Of a stretch of 64,000 nt of DNA, positions 1-11,689 are shown piece after piece (positions within the stretch are counted from its first letter, which is position 1; each line of letters starts with the position of its first letter). A model generated the notes under the pieces. It made no database searches. It was not told where the DNA came from and saw only the letters and a program-made list of their open reading frames with translations. The stretch covers positions 3,038,001-3,102,000 of the forward strand of contig JARKIP010000042.1 of the NCBI GenBank assembly GCA_029990175.1. Direction: 5' to 3'. The DNA is from Petunia secreta (taxonomy: Eukaryota; Streptophyta; Magnoliopsida; Solanales; Solanaceae). The position numbers and the translations under genes were made by a program.

Positions 1-612
1 CGAGCAATTGATTTTGGGATGTCTAACAAGTCACAGATAAATATTGATCATATTCACAAATTATATTACTAACTTGAAGGTCAAAATCACAATCAATCAT
101 GCAATTGAGTGTATTTACGCAAAACAGTATATATAGGCAGCGAGTGCATGGTATTGGGCCTTTAAAATTGCGGAAACGGCCTAAGCCCTATGCCTAATCG
201 TACATTTCACCTCATGTTTGCAAACATATATTCCATGGGGCTAACATCACAAGAGCTAGTTCAATTCAATTTATTTATACAATTTTCAGTGTTCTCTATA
301 ACTTTGCAAAAATAACCGATTTTAAAAAAATAGCCAGTTTCAACGAAAACATTTCATATTTTGTTTCAAACCAAGTTGGGGTTATTTTTGAAAGAAAATG
401 TTAGCCATTTAGGGTCGGTGTGACTTAATATTAATTGTCGAGCCCTAACCTTAATAGCTTTTTTGTTTTAGGATCAATTTTATAATATATGTATATAAGG
501 GGGCTGTTTAAAAAATGGGTGACGAAAACACACAAAAAAGGCACATATGGGTGGTTGTCGCACATAACATATATAGGCTTGTAAATACATGATAATATGT
601 TTTAACCTTTAG

Positions 613-615
<3 letters not shown>
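1..615. other. Non-coding AT-rich DNA, no gene seen
   Basis: Six-frame reading gives no protein family I recognise. The stretch is AT-rich with scattered short homopolymers. An antisense reading at 508-759 is an artefact that runs through the neighbouring TA microsatellite. Confidence 0.5.

Positions 616-651
<36 letters not shown>
616..651. repeat. (TA)n microsatellite
   Basis: Uninterrupted alternating AT of about 36 bases. It sits directly at the outer edge of the left arm of the large inverted repeat that follows. Confidence 0.9.
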
Positions 652-653
<2 letters not shown>

Positions 654-1385
654 ACAGAAATATTAATAACGATAATATTTCACAGTCACCGTAACCCAGG
701 TTGGTTATGCTAGCTGAACGTAAGGCGAAGGTTAACCCGACCACAGTTTGGGGGTACAATCCCTACTCCCATGTCGTCCAACCCAAGGTTACGTATAGAC
801 AGCACTACCCAACCCGGCATGTGAACAAATCAAGTACCAATATCATACAAAAGCCGGCAAAATCCTCGGCAAGACATTTATCATGACATGCCGGCAACAT
901 CCTCGGCCATGTCCCAAGTTCTTGCTATCTAAGCATGGCGTAGCAAGCGTTACTACTATATAAATTTAAGCTACCTCGACGTAGCGTTTAGACGGCACAT
1001 ACCTCGGTCGAGTCACAATCTCGCTATTTATAACAAACAATAATAGCAAGTAACACATCATTAATCCTAACCATTGTTAGGTATATATATGCGTACATGA
1101 AGCATACTAGCATGAAGGAAGAGTCCACAAGCACAATAGAGGTCAAGTCTCACTTACCTCGAAATTCGGGCTCAAATGCCGGGAAGAATCTCCTTTCCCG
1201 CTCGCCTTGTCCGTGAAGGACTCTCCACTAGGTCTATTAAGATAAGATATAGCACATATGAGAGCTCAATTATAGCTATTTAAGCCTATAGGCATCCTAG
1301 GGTAAAAATTACCAAAATGCCCCCGGGTAGGACCGAGCCCTAAATTTACAAAATGTACTTTTCCGGACTCCCCACGCTCCCCACT
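645..1385 (-). repeat. Left arm of a 1.8-kb imperfect inverted repeat
   Basis: Read as reverse complement, this arm aligns with 1621-2477 over most of its length. The outer ends match best: the segment with GGTTATGCTAGCTGAACGTA pairs with the complement of the segment around 2395-2420. The inner ends also match, around the shared GGACCGAGCCC near 1331. The similarity is clear but imperfect, with indels, so these are diverged copies in opposite orientation. The sequence has the feel of a gypsy LTR, including a splice-donor-like GAGGTAAGT in each arm, but no diagnostic protein accompanies it. Confidence 0.75.
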
Positions 1386-1620
1386 ACTAAGGGGTCATTT
1401 CGGGACAGATTTCGGGAAATCGAATTTTTATTCAAAGGAGGCGATTTGGAGGCGATTTTGGAAGGTTCAAAACGTGTATAATCATAAGGTAAGCCTCCAT
1501 AACTCATTTCATAACATATATCATGAGAATCAAAGCTTGATTCATAGGAAATGAGTTAGAATTTAAGATTTGGGAAAAATCAACGAGCAAGGCTCGTATG
1601 AGAAATCTAATTGCATATTT

Positions 1621-2477
1621 GGACTCACGGGAGTGTGGGGAGACCGGAAATATATATTTTATTAATTTTGGGCTCGGTCCCACCCGACGGTATTTTGGTA
1701 ATTTTACCCTAAGTCGTATATGAGCTTAGTTCTCTATAATGGAGCACTAATGAGTTCTATATTGTCTTGATAGACTTAGAGGAAAGTTCCCCGAGGACAA
1801 GAAGAGCAGGAAAGGAGATTGCTTCCTAGCTTTGAACCGGAATTCGAGGTAAGTGAGACTTGACCTCTACTTTGCTTGTGGATACGTCCAGCATGCTAGT
1901 ACGCTTCGGGTACTCTTATGTGATTAGCTTAGGGCTATGTGTTAAATATGTATTGACTAGCGTTGGCTAGGTATATTACTATTAATTAAATATGAATAGC
2001 AAAGACATGAGTTGACCGAGGTATGTGCCGGTCTAGACGCTAAATTGAGATAGCGATTAATTATATTGTGGGATTGCTTACTATTATTTGATCATAAATA
2101 GTGAGTACATGAGTTGACCGAGGTATGTGCCGGTCTAGACGCTACATTGAGATAGCGATGACTTATATTGTGGGATTGCTTGCTATGTCATGATTAGATA
2201 GCAAGGACCTGGGGATATGGCCGAGGATGTTGCCGGCATATCATTGATTATGTCTTGCCGAGGTTTCTGCCGGCTTATGTACGAATTTGGTACTTGTATG
2301 GTTATCATGACGGGTTGTGTAGTGCTGACTCCTCGTAACCTTTGGTTAGACGACACGGGAGTAGGGATTGTACCTCCAAACCGTCGTCGGGTTAACCTCC
2401 GCTTTACATTGAGCTAGCATAACCAATCTTGGTTACAGTGACTGTGTAATATTATCGTTATTAATATTTCTGTTATT
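1621..2477 (+). repeat. Right arm of the 1.8-kb imperfect inverted repeat
   Basis: This arm mirrors 645-1385. The two arms are separated by about 235 bases of unpaired loop. The arm includes an internal duplication with a period of about 102 bases (see 2009-2185) that makes it longer than the left arm. It may be an LTR fragment; the family is not identified. Confidence 0.75.
2009..2185 (+). repeat. 102-bp tandem duplication inside the right arm
   Basis: The block beginning GAGTTGACCGAGGTATGTGC at 2009 recurs at 2111 with only a few differences. Both copies continue through GCCGGTCTAGACGCTA and a run ending TTGTGGGATTGCTT. Confidence 0.85.
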
Positions 2478-2526
2478 ATTTCTGTTATTGTTATTAATGT
2501 CGTGGATATTAATACGGTTAGAGGGA

Positions 2527-2765
2527 CACTTGACAGGGGGTGTGGTGTCGCCTATACTATGAGATGTGTCACACTTGACAGGGGGTGTGGTGTGGACACT
2601 TGATTATTGAGATGTGACACACTTGGCAGGGGGTGTGGTGTGGTCACTAGATATTTGAGATGTCACACACTTGACAGGGGGTGTGGTGTGGTCACTAGAT
2701 TGTTGAGACACGACACACTTGACAGGGGGTGTGGTGTGGTCGTATATAGACGAGATGAGACAACG
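2527..2765 (+). repeat. 48-bp minisatellite, five copies
   Basis: Units begin CACTTGACAGGGGGTGTGG at 2527, 2572, 2620 (one G for A), 2668 and 2716, so the spacing is 45, 48, 48 and 48. Each core is followed by a variable segment and then a GAGA-type tail. The open frame across it is only a by-product of the repeat. Confidence 0.9.
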
Positions 2766-2834
2766 ACTACGGGTCATTGGTCTACCTCCTTATGATTGAG
2801 ACAAAGACTACGGGTCACTGGTATGTTGTTTATG

Positions 2835-3060
2835 TTGACAATGGCGTTATGGCCTATAGACGGAGCCGCACAGGGTGCGTGCTGATATTGAGTGATGAAT
2901 GTATTGTTGCCTACGTCCGTTGGCGGTGTTGCTAGCCTACCGTAGGTTTAGGTTAGTCGGCGTGGGAGTAGAGATGGGACCTCCAAACCACTGTTTGATT
3001 GACCTAGGCCTTACGTTGGGTGGGCATAATCCTCTTTGACTTGTGTATGATATTCTGAGA
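2835..3060 (+). repeat. Third diverged copy of the outer arm segment
   Basis: The text GGGAGTAGAGATGGGACCTC and the following CAAACC..TTGACC..GCATAATC parallel 2350-2425 of the right arm. It adds a third, more diverged same-strand copy outside the palindrome. Confidence 0.55.
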
Positions 3061-3123
3061 CTACTGGCTTACTTAATGTGTATGTGACATATGCTATCTG
3101 TATGTACATAGGTACATACGTAT

Positions 3124-3125
<2 letters not shown>

Positions 3126-3184
<59 letters not shown>
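3126..3184. repeat. (TA)n microsatellite
   Basis: A nearly perfect TA run of about 59 bases. The following 3190-3455 contains no recognisable gene. It holds LTR-like text ending near the phrase CACATGTGCAGGTAC. Confidence 0.9.
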
Positions 3185-3188
<4 letters not shown>

Positions 3189-3455
3189 TATATACTTGGA
3201 TAATTATATTGTGAATATGTGCGACTGCGCTATTTATTTACGTAGAAACGACGTGCTTAGTTGCTTGCGATGCATGTTTGCGACTTGTCCCGCAAGGGTG
3301 ATTTAGCGGGCCTGTCAGTGATCTTACTGGGCTTCGGCTCATAACTTACTCTGCCACATGTGCAGGTACTTCTTCTAGATAGCCATCGAGACAGTAGCGA
3401 CCGTTCGAGGCTGCTGTATTATTTTGTTGAGGTGAGCCAACCGTACAGTCCACGG

Positions 3456-3502
<47 letters not shown>
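3456..3502. repeat. Compound (TA)n(CA)n microsatellite
   Basis: Alternating TA changes to alternating AC at about 3480. It marks the sharp boundary where homology to the reversed long LTR begins, so it may have arisen at or near a truncation point. Confidence 0.9.
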
Positions 3503-6029
3503 TTAATTGTATAATAGTTCCCACACTTATACTCCCATATACACTATTAAATTAGTGTATAAGAGATCAAAGTTGGTTGAAAATAAGTTTAACACATAAT
3601 AGGCCATGTTTTAAAATTATTTTGGGCCCGTATTACTTTTGCAAAAGGGGCAGTTTCAGTTCTTGCAGAAATGATCCAGATTTTAACGGGCAATGCACAA
3701 ATAGCCCCCTATCTCCTAAAATCACCATATTTCATATTTTATGCATAGCAGCTATTTCAGGCTCTGTTTTCAAAAACTAAATATGCTGGGTTCAGTCGAC
3801 TTGGCATGAAACAACCCTGTTTTTAAAAAGTATGATGCAAGTACATATGAGAGAAGGATAGTAATGGCCCCTGGGTAGCCCAAATATACAGTTCACAACT
3901 GTGCAACCTGTGTTAAGTGTTCAAATACAGACAGGGAAGATCCTAGAAAATACAAACACATAAGGGGAGACTAGAAGAAATCAGGAAAAAGATAAGAATG
4001 GTGCCCTGTGTGCACCCCCAGGCATAGGCTGTTTAGGCCTAGTTTTTTCGGATAAAGGAAACCTTTATCAGGCTTTTACGAACACACAAAGGACCTGTAA
4101 ACTGAGCCCTGGTATAACCCTAAGGCTATCCACATATGCTTCAAAATAGATGTTAGAAGAGGCAAAATAGAGCCCCAAACAAAAGAACATAGGGGCAGAG
4201 ATCACACCAGAAAATTATAAGTGTGTGTAGTTCAAATATAAGGATAAGTAAGGGTATATGCTATGTCTGTTTACCTTGTTATTAAATCAGAAAGAAGCAA
4301 GAGTAGTAGTGCAGATAGTGCCAAGCTTTTCCCAGAAAAATATCCAGAAAGAGTGAGAGGAAGTCCCAGAGATGAAAACACAATGTTTGTTTTTTCAATT
4401 TTCTTTTGTATAGTAAGTGTATGCTTGTGAAGTATGTGTAAGTAAAAAGAAAACAGGTTTATATAGTTGTAGGGAGTAGAGGTTTTTAATTCAAACGGGT
4501 ATAGTATACAAGGTAAAGAAATATTGTTTTCCAAAAGTTAAAAAGGATTCGGTTAAGTATTCCTTCCAAATATAGATAAATCAGTCCCAAATTTTAAGGA
4601 GAACAGGATCCCCATCAAGTATACTCTTTCCCCTTTAACCTTACTAAAGTCTAGGTTCAGAATCAGTCTTACCTTTCCAATTTTAGGCTCGACAATCAGT
4701 TGAATAATCTGACAAAATCCCTATGATCTCAATCTCTATTTACATACCAAGTACAAATTCAAATTAACCTTAGTCATGGTCCAATCACATTACCATTTTT
4801 ATGTCCATCCTAATTAGGCTAGGTGATCATGAAATCGTATACAGTGACAAAACAAGAGGCTAAGCATACTGATAAAGCAACTATGGCCATGATCAAGGCC
4901 TACTTAACATAGATTTTACACTCTGCTGTTAAAAGGGTGGCATAGAGTATTAAGCATGGTCAAACACACAGTGTTAAAGACTCATAACACAGTTTAATCA
5001 CATTATGGCACTAACACGGATTAAAAATCACAAGACCTTTTATTTTGACCTAAATGACAACTAATGTGAAAAACTCATTAAACACATAAAAAATCAGGCA
5101 AATCTTAGGGATGGACATGACATAGAAAAATAGGAAAAACAAGGGTTAGGGTTACCCATTTTAATCGAGGCCGGGTCAATCTTGACCCGCCTCAATCACG
5201 TTCACACGAGAGATTTTCCTCCTTCTTTTGTCAGTAAAGGTCGCGCATTGAAAGAAGGAGTGGCGGAATATCTCTTTCCGACGACGGGGACTGAGGTCGC
5301 GATTAGGGCTTACATTTGACCTCGTTATCTTTGGGAAATTATGGGTGGGTTTTGTCGCGGACCATGAGAGGAGCACGATGGTGTGGTTATTTTCGAGTTT
5401 TGCCGGTGAAAATAGCTGGAAATGGCCATGGACAGTGGTGGCTAGGTTTTTCCAAGAGAGAGAACGAAGGGAAAGGGACGGTGCTGATTTAGAACGAAAC
5501 GAGAGAGAGCAGTAGGGTTTGGGGGGTCCGCATATAATTAAAAATGGAAATTTTGATTTCCACCGTTGGATCAAATGATCGGATGGCTAAGATTTTGCCA
5601 CATATGCCCACGTGGAGCTGACGTGGGTATATGTGGCATGGTGATGTGTATAAATGCTGAAGTATATATTTAGTGTATAAAATATGTATAAATACCTATA
5701 AAATGCGTATAAAATTATAGAAAATTGCGAAATTAATTTTAAAAATGCTAGACTTAATCAAAGGAGTGTATAAAATGTCACTCTGAGATTTTAAAAATGA
5801 TTTTTAGTGATTCTATCGAAAATTGGAGTAATTGTGAAATATGTAATTGGACGTGCACATTTTGTAAAATAGCCGTAGTTTGTGCTAGTGTCTTTAAAAA
5901 TAGCCTAATTGATGTTTTTGTGCAAGATAATAATTTTGAATGGGGGTGAGTGAGGGTAATTGTATGGTTATCAGTACAATTTCGTCTAAAGAATGGCTAT
6001 TGAAACAGGAGGGACAAAATTAGGTGTCA
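3503..6029 (-). mobile_element. Long LTR fragment of a Ty3/gypsy element, reverse orientation
   Basis: Its reverse complement follows the same order as the forward copy at 21637-22618 plus 30206-32414. It starts TGACACC at 6029 with the text for AATTTTGTCCCTC. It then has a stretch of short TATA-like runs (about 5640-5720), a pyrimidine-rich zone, a TATA-like ATATAAAC on the minus strand near 4457-4466, and a last shared block near 3503-3620. There is no CACTA element inside, so it shows what the other copy looked like before interruption. The distal end is missing beyond the CA/TA microsatellite. Length and layout suit the long LTRs of Ogre/Tat-type elements, but the lineage is tentative. 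Open frames such as 5176-5574 are not conserved as protein. Confidence 0.6.
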
Positions 6030-6114
6030 AAAAAAGACTGCTTGAAACGTAAGACATGGTTCGAGAAGAAAGGTAAGTCTTATACTTTTACGTGTCTCGA
6101 ATAACATTACTAAG

Positions 6115-6704
6115 TTCCTTATAATACTTGGTGGATTGACTCTGGTTGTACTGTTCATGTTTCTAATACGATGCAGAGATTCCTTACAACCCAAACCATA
6201 AATCAGAATGATAGATTTGTGTACATGAGGAATAGAATGAAGGCACCAATTCAAGCTACCGGGACATCTCGTTTAATCCTAGATACTGCGCGTCACTTAG
6301 ACTTATTTGAAACTTATTATGTACCATCTATTTTCAGAAATTTAGTTTCTTTATTTAAGTTAGACAAGACTGGATACTCTTTTAATTTCGGCAATGGGAG
6401 TTTTAATTTGTTTAAGTATAATCATCTCATTGGCTCTGGTACTATTTGTGATGGTTTGTACAAACTGAATCTTGATAATCTGTTTGCTGAAACCCTCTCA
6501 ACTCTGCATCATAAAGTTGGAACCAAACGTAGGTTGGTGAATGAACACTCTGCTTATTTGTGGCATAGACGTTTAGGTCATATATCTAAAGAAAGACTGG
6601 AAAGATTAGTTAAGAATGAAATCCTTCTAGATTTAGATTTTACATACCTACATATTTGTGTGGATTGTATTAAAGGAAAAAAAATAAAACACACAAAAAA
6701 ATGA
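6115..6704 (+). pseudogene. copia protease end and GAG-pre-integrase domain
   Basis: The frame reads TWWIDSGCTVHVSN from about 6129, which is the copia aspartic protease active-site context (DSG kept). It continues through the usual linker to SAYLWHRRLGHISKERLERL near residues 120-145 of the 6171 frame, the signature of the GAG-pre-integrase zinc region. The H and C residues of the zinc site are visible (WHRRLGH, then CVDC). The frame ends at 6704 where the polyprotein should continue into integrase, so a frameshift or stop separates them. Confidence 0.85.
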
Positions 6705-7640
6705 GCCGCAAGAAGCACACACCTTCTTGAAATTATACACACTGATATCTATTGTCCTTTTGATGTTCCATCTTTCAGTAAGGAAAAGTACTTTATCACA
6801 TTAATTGATGACTTTTCACATTATGGTTATGTCTATTTGTTGCATGAAAAATCTCGAGCATTAAGTGCCTTAGAGGTATTTGTTAATGAGATTAAAAGGC
6901 AATTAGACAGAAAGGTGAAAATAATCAGGCCAGACAGAGGTGGTGAGTATTATGGAAGATATGATGAAACTGGATAACACCATGGTCTATTTGCTAAATT
7001 CCTCAAAAAGCGTGGAATACATGCTCAGTACACCGATGCTTGGCACACCACAATAAAATGGTGTGGCAGAAAGGCGTAATCGTACTTTAATGGAAATGGT
7101 TAGGAGTATGTTAAGTAATTCATCTTTACCCGCTTTATTGTGGATATATGCTTTAAAGACTGCAGTATACTTATTAAACAGGTTCCTAGTAAGGCAGTTT
7201 CAAAGACACCTTTTGAACTTTGGACTGGTAGGAACCCTAGTTTAAGACACCTGCATGTCTGGGGCTGTCCGGCAGAAGTAAGAATTTATAGTCCACAAGA
7301 AAAGAAGCTGGATCCATGAACAATCAGTGGTTTCTTCATAGGTTATCCAGAAAAATCAAAGGAGTATAGATTTTACTGTCCTAATCATAGTACGAGAATT
7401 ATTGAAACTGGAAATGCAAGGTTCATTGAGAATGGTGAAGTTAGTGGGAGCGAAGTACCACGTAATGTGGAAATTAGGGAAGTTAGGGTACAGATTCCTA
7501 TACCCTATACTTCTTCTAAAGTTGTTGTTCCTGAAGTTGTTATACCGCCTAACAACCTACAAGAACAACAAGTAAATGATCCTGCTATTCACAATGAAGA
7601 GATAATCAATGAACCTGCAGCACATATACCGTAAGAAGTA
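6705..7640 (+). pseudogene. copia integrase core, broken
   Basis: Across frames one reads IIHTDIYCPF (first catalytic Asp), then ITLIDDFSHYGYVYLL, then RPDRGGEYYG (second Asp). A stop follows in the YDETG segment near 6977. AERRNRTLMEMVRSML at 7063-7110 supplies the Glu-bearing segment, and LLNRFLVRQF and a WGCP-type motif follow. These are the DDE core and C-terminal landmarks of copia integrase. Stops and shifts interrupt it at least three times. Confidence 0.85.
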
Positions 7641-7859
7641 GCATTAAGAAAATCTCAAAGACAAAGGAGACATGCTATTTCTGTTGACTTTTTTACTATA
7701 TCTACATAAGTCAGAAATTCATCCGGAAATTGATTTGGATGATTTGGAAATCGATGATGATCCAATTTTATTTTCACATGCCATTGAAAGTAATAATTTG
7801 ATAAGTGGTTAGATGCTATGAAAGATAAGTTGAAATCTATGCAACAGAATTAATTTTAG

Positions 7860-8618
7860 GACCATGTTGAATTACCAGACGGTTGCAAAAGAGTCGGGTA
7901 AAAATGGGTCTTTAAGACCAAATGCGACTCAAATAGTAATATCGAAAGTTACAAGGCCAAACTTGTTGCCAAAGGTTTCACTCCGAAACATGGCGTTGAC
8001 TATACAGAGACATTTTTGCCCGTCTGTAAAAAGGATTCCTTTAGAATTATAATGACTTTGGTGGCTCATTATGAATTAGAGCTACATCAAATGGATATGA
8101 AAACTGTCTTTCTGAATGGAAATTTAGAGGGAGAAGTCTACATGAATCAATTAGAGGTTTTTGAAATGAAAGGAAAGGAACACATGGTGTGTAAGTTGAA
8201 GAAATCAATATACGGGCTTAAACAAGCTTTCTGACAATGGTATCTTAAGTTTCATGAAACTGTTGTCGCCTTTGGATTCAAGAAAAACATCGTTGATCAG
8301 TGTATATATCTGAAGGTCAGTGGGAGTAAGTTTATAATCTTAGTCTTGTATGTTGATGACATCTTGCTCTCTACTAATGATCTTGGTATGACGCATGACA
8401 CCAAGAAATTTCTCTCTAAGAACTTTGAAATAAAAGATATGGGAGAGGCAACTTATGTGATCGGGATAGAAATATTCCGGGATAGGTCACAAGGATTGTT
8501 GGGGTTGTCTCAAAAGACCTATATTAATAAAGTTCTAGAGAGATTCAGAATGGAAAGTTGCTCATCAAGTCCGTTCCAATTCAGAAGGGAGATAAATTCA
8601 GTCTCAATCAATGTCTAA
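7860..8618 (+). pseudogene. copia reverse transcriptase, broken
   Basis: The recognisable order is GFTPKHGVDYTETF-like text near 7975-8010 (in shifted frames). Then come HQMDMKTVFLNGNLEGEVYM (first catalytic Asp; the usual VKTAFLNG), KLKKSIYGLKQA, and LYVDDILL at 8346 (YVDD box). The RT thumb follows to about 8618. A stop replaces the residue after KQAF at 8232, and there are frame changes near 8040 and 8610. Confidence 0.88.
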
Positions 8619-8815
8619 AGAATGAATAACGTAAGCAAATGAAAGATATTCCTCATACATCCATAGTTGGGAGCTTAATGTATGCCTGGGCATGTACCAG
8701 ACCAAACATCGGTTTTGCTGTTGGAATGCTGGGCAGATATAAAAGCAATCCATGAATGCATCATTAGAGGGCTGCAAAGAAGGTGTTGAGATACTAGCAA
8801 GGAACAAAAGATTAT

Positions 8816-9328
8816 ATGCTCACTTATAGAAAATATGATCATCTTGATGTGGTTGGATATTCAGATTCAGATTATGGTGGTTGTGAGGATACAAGAAAAT
8901 CCACATTTGGATATTTGTTCTTATTAGCTAAAGGAGCAATATCGTGGAAGAGTGCGAAGAAGTCTATCACTGCTGGATCTACCATAGAAGCTGAGTTTGT
9001 GGAATGCTTTGAGGCTGCAGTTCAGGCTAAGTGGCTGGGGAACTTTGTTTCAGAACTTGGACTAGTCGACAATATCGCCAAGCCGCTAAAAATTTATTAT
9101 GATAATTCCTCAACAGTCTTCTTCTCTAAGAATGATAGGTATACAAAAGGTGCTAAGCCTATAGACTTGAAATATCTTAAACCTAACGAAGAAGTTCAGG
9201 AACATAATGTGTTACTTGAAGATATTAACACCAAAATTATTATTGCTGATCCTTTGACAAAAGGATCACCGCCCAAGGCATTTATAGAACATGTTGAAAG
9301 AATGGACGTCACTGATAGCAATGTATGA
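8816..9328 (+). pseudogene. copia RNase H
   Basis: The 170-codon frame contains VVGYSDSDYGGCEDTRKST (first catalytic Asp and the copia D-D-G-C-x-DTRKST motif). It then has AISWKSAKKSITAGSTIEAEFVEC (catalytic Glu region) and IYYDNSSTVFFSKN (third Asp), followed by ADPLTKG near the end. This domain is complete and uninterrupted; the upstream frames it depends on are not. It closes pol 139 bases before the putative 3' LTR. Confidence 0.9.
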
Positions 9329-9466
9329 CTTTATGATGTTTATAAAATTGACACTTTGAGCTTATTTATATATATGTTTCAGTTATTGCCTGTTTTCTCT
9401 TGCATAAATAAAGTTGAGAATGACGATAACAGGTTTTGGCTTAGATTAAGATACTCTAAGAATTAA

Positions 9467-10135
9467 TGTTGGACCCATTATGTATTAAAGATTGTGTTGG
9501 ATAATAAACTAATATTGTAGTACATGGAAGGGACTATATCAAGTAATGCACAATCGTCATGATTCATATTAATTGACTTACTCAATGACAACGAATAATG
9601 TTGGATTTAGCTTTAACTGTGCGCATGACGACTCAAGTATTTTATTAAACCAGTAAGTGTAGTGTGTGCCAAGTGGCAGAATGTAAATATTGTGGCCCAC
9701 GTTTAAAAAATATTTGGTTTAATAAAATATTAATAAAAGATAATTATTTTAATTGGGTAGAAGGGAAGTTAACTATTCCTATTAAACTACCCACTCCTCC
9801 CATTTATTATTCATGTTGATGGAACGTGAATATAACCGAATTGCCTATTGAGAACAAGGTTTTCCATCAACACTATTATGCAAAAGAAAGGAAAGAGGGA
9901 GAAACAATTATTCTCAAAAAAGAAAAAAGAATCAAAACAACTATTCAAGAAAAGTACCATGAATTCAGGTATGTGTTCTTGATTACTATTCTATTGTGAA
10001 AACCATGTAGTTCCACGATTTTAAAATTATTGATAGAATTTAGTTTAGATTGTTTATGATTTCAATCTATTATTGAAAATCCTTACAAATAAAAATTCGC
10101 TTTACAAGTGACAGCAAAAACCTGCTCTTCACATT
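9467..10135 (+). mobile_element. Possible 3' LTR of the copia remnant
   Basis: After RNase H the DNA reads TGTTGGACCCATTATG, a TG start typical of copia LTRs. It continues AT-rich until a possible CA end at CTTCACA near 10135. With no 5' LTR in the window for comparison, both ends are guesses. Confidence 0.4.
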
Positions 10136-10199
10136 TTTCACATCTACCTTCATTGACAGATTTCAGAATTGGGTAAATGGCCCAGTTAGAATTTTTGTT

Positions 10200-10700
10200 T
10201 AAATAATACTTTGTTTAGAGCTCATTTGCAAAAATATAACACGGGAAGCAATGGTTTGCCTTTTTGCCCGCGCTAAGAGATGGTTTGCAAAAATGCCCAT
10301 GTTAAGATTTAATGAAAAAAATCCGGGGCCAAGACTTCCCGTTATATTTTTTCGCTTTTCAACACTTATCCCTTCAAGTATTGGCAATAGGCAATACTTG
10401 CCGCACTAGGTCGTAAGTCTTGGCAACCATTGATCCCTGCTCGATTTTCCAACACTTGCACGACAAGTATTGGCAATAGGCAACACTTGCCGCACTGCGT
10501 TGTAAGTCTTGGCAATTGTCAAGACTTGTCCCTTCCAGTTTTCCCTGCATTCTCGTCATATAACTTGAAGTATTGGTAAAACATCACTTGCCCTTGAAGT
10601 ATAGCCAATTGCCAAGACTTACAAATTTTTTGTCTTGAAGTCTTGGCTTGCGGACTAAATAATGACATTTTGCTAAAACATTCCTTAGCGCGGATAATTT
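10200..10700. repeat. Cluster of direct and inverted short repeats (CAAGTATTGGCAATA family)
   Basis: CAAGTATTGGCAATAGGCAA followed by CACTTGCCGCACT occurs at about 10375 and again near 10465. Variants of AAGTCTTGGCAA and its complement TTGCCAAGACTT occur around them. No protein is conserved. Confidence 0.7.
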
Positions 10701-10959
10701 TGTAAAACCACTCCTTATGAAGGGTATACAGTGAATTTTTTTATTTGTTTACCCTTATGTGTCCAACAACTTTTGGACATATATATTCTGTATTGCTTTT
10801 AAGTTAGCATACAAGGGCCAATTTTTTTTTGAAAAAACAACGTGTAATTTTGATCAGTAGCCATTTTTTGACGCGCTCATTGGGGACTATCCACCCTTTC
10901 AAAATTCATTGAAGAATAGCCAAAAAGTCGCGCACACACTTAAGCTCCATTAGCATTGG

Positions 10960-11410
10960 AAAAATGCCCCAGACTATCCCATAACAAATACTTGTTCAAA
11001 GCCCAAGTATTTTGTTATGGGACTGAAGAAGTCCCATAAAAAAATAACCTCATAACAAAATAATGGGACCTTTGAACAAACATGTTCAAAGGTCTATGGG
11101 ACTTTATCCCATAACAAAATAATGGAATTTATTCCCATAAAAAAGGTCTCATCAAAGGGATAAATCCCATTATTTTGTTATGGGACTTTATATATAAAGT
11201 TTTAGTCCCATAATAAAATGCTGGGGCTTTGAACAAGTTTTGTTCAGTGCCCCAGCATTTTGTTATGGGATTGAAGCTTTATACAAAGTTCCATAATAAA
11301 AAAATATGGCTTCGAACAAAATTTAAAGCCTCAGTATTTTATACTGGGGTTAGTTCACTGAAGCTTCCCAGTATTTATACTGGGATTTATCCGGAAGTGG
11401 CTAGTCTTCA
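10960..11410. repeat. Dense palindromic array built on CCCATAACAAAATA
   Basis: CCCATAACAAAATA-type words and their complement TATTTTGTTATGGG alternate at least ten times, with GTTCAAAG and CTTTGAAC in both orientations between them. Many neighbouring pairs can fold into hairpins. I see no terminal repeats that would define a single MITE. Confidence 0.75.
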
Positions 11411-11689
11411 AACAGTTTTGAATCGCTGACTAGTATTCATTTAACGCGGTCAAAACAGGCTACGTGACCAAATTTTACAAAAACAACATGAAAATCTAGG
11501 CTTTTTCTAAAAGAAAAACAATATTGGTAGATGCTCCTACCTGGGCAAACGGGCCACTACGAGAATGCTGAAAGCCCATTTAAAGGACTAGTAAACGCAG
11601 GGAATTTGGGGCAAATGGCCTAGTTTCAATTTTATTTTAAAAGAAAATGAAAATAATTATTTTGCCAAATGGCAAGAATATAAGAGTAT

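Larger units (their letters stand above)
6115..9328 (+). mobile_element. Decayed Ty1/copia retrotransposon, protease to RNase H
   Basis: The order protease, GAG-pre-integrase, integrase, reverse transcriptase, RNase H is that of Ty1/copia elements. The 5' LTR, gag and the protease upstream part are absent: copia text begins about 85 bases after the start of the reversed long LTR. Every domain is split by stops or frameshifts, so it is not autonomous. The individual domains are listed separately. Confidence 0.9.

Noticed and set aside
4271..4534. 87-codon minus-strand ORF
   Set aside because: It lies over the LTR promoter region with a TATA-like box and is not conserved in the forward LTR copy at about 30550-30780.
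5176..5574. 132-codon minus-strand ORF as a gene
   Set aside because: It lies in the long LTR; the forward copy near 22100-22260 does not keep the frame, so it is a chance reading of the pyrimidine-rich zone.
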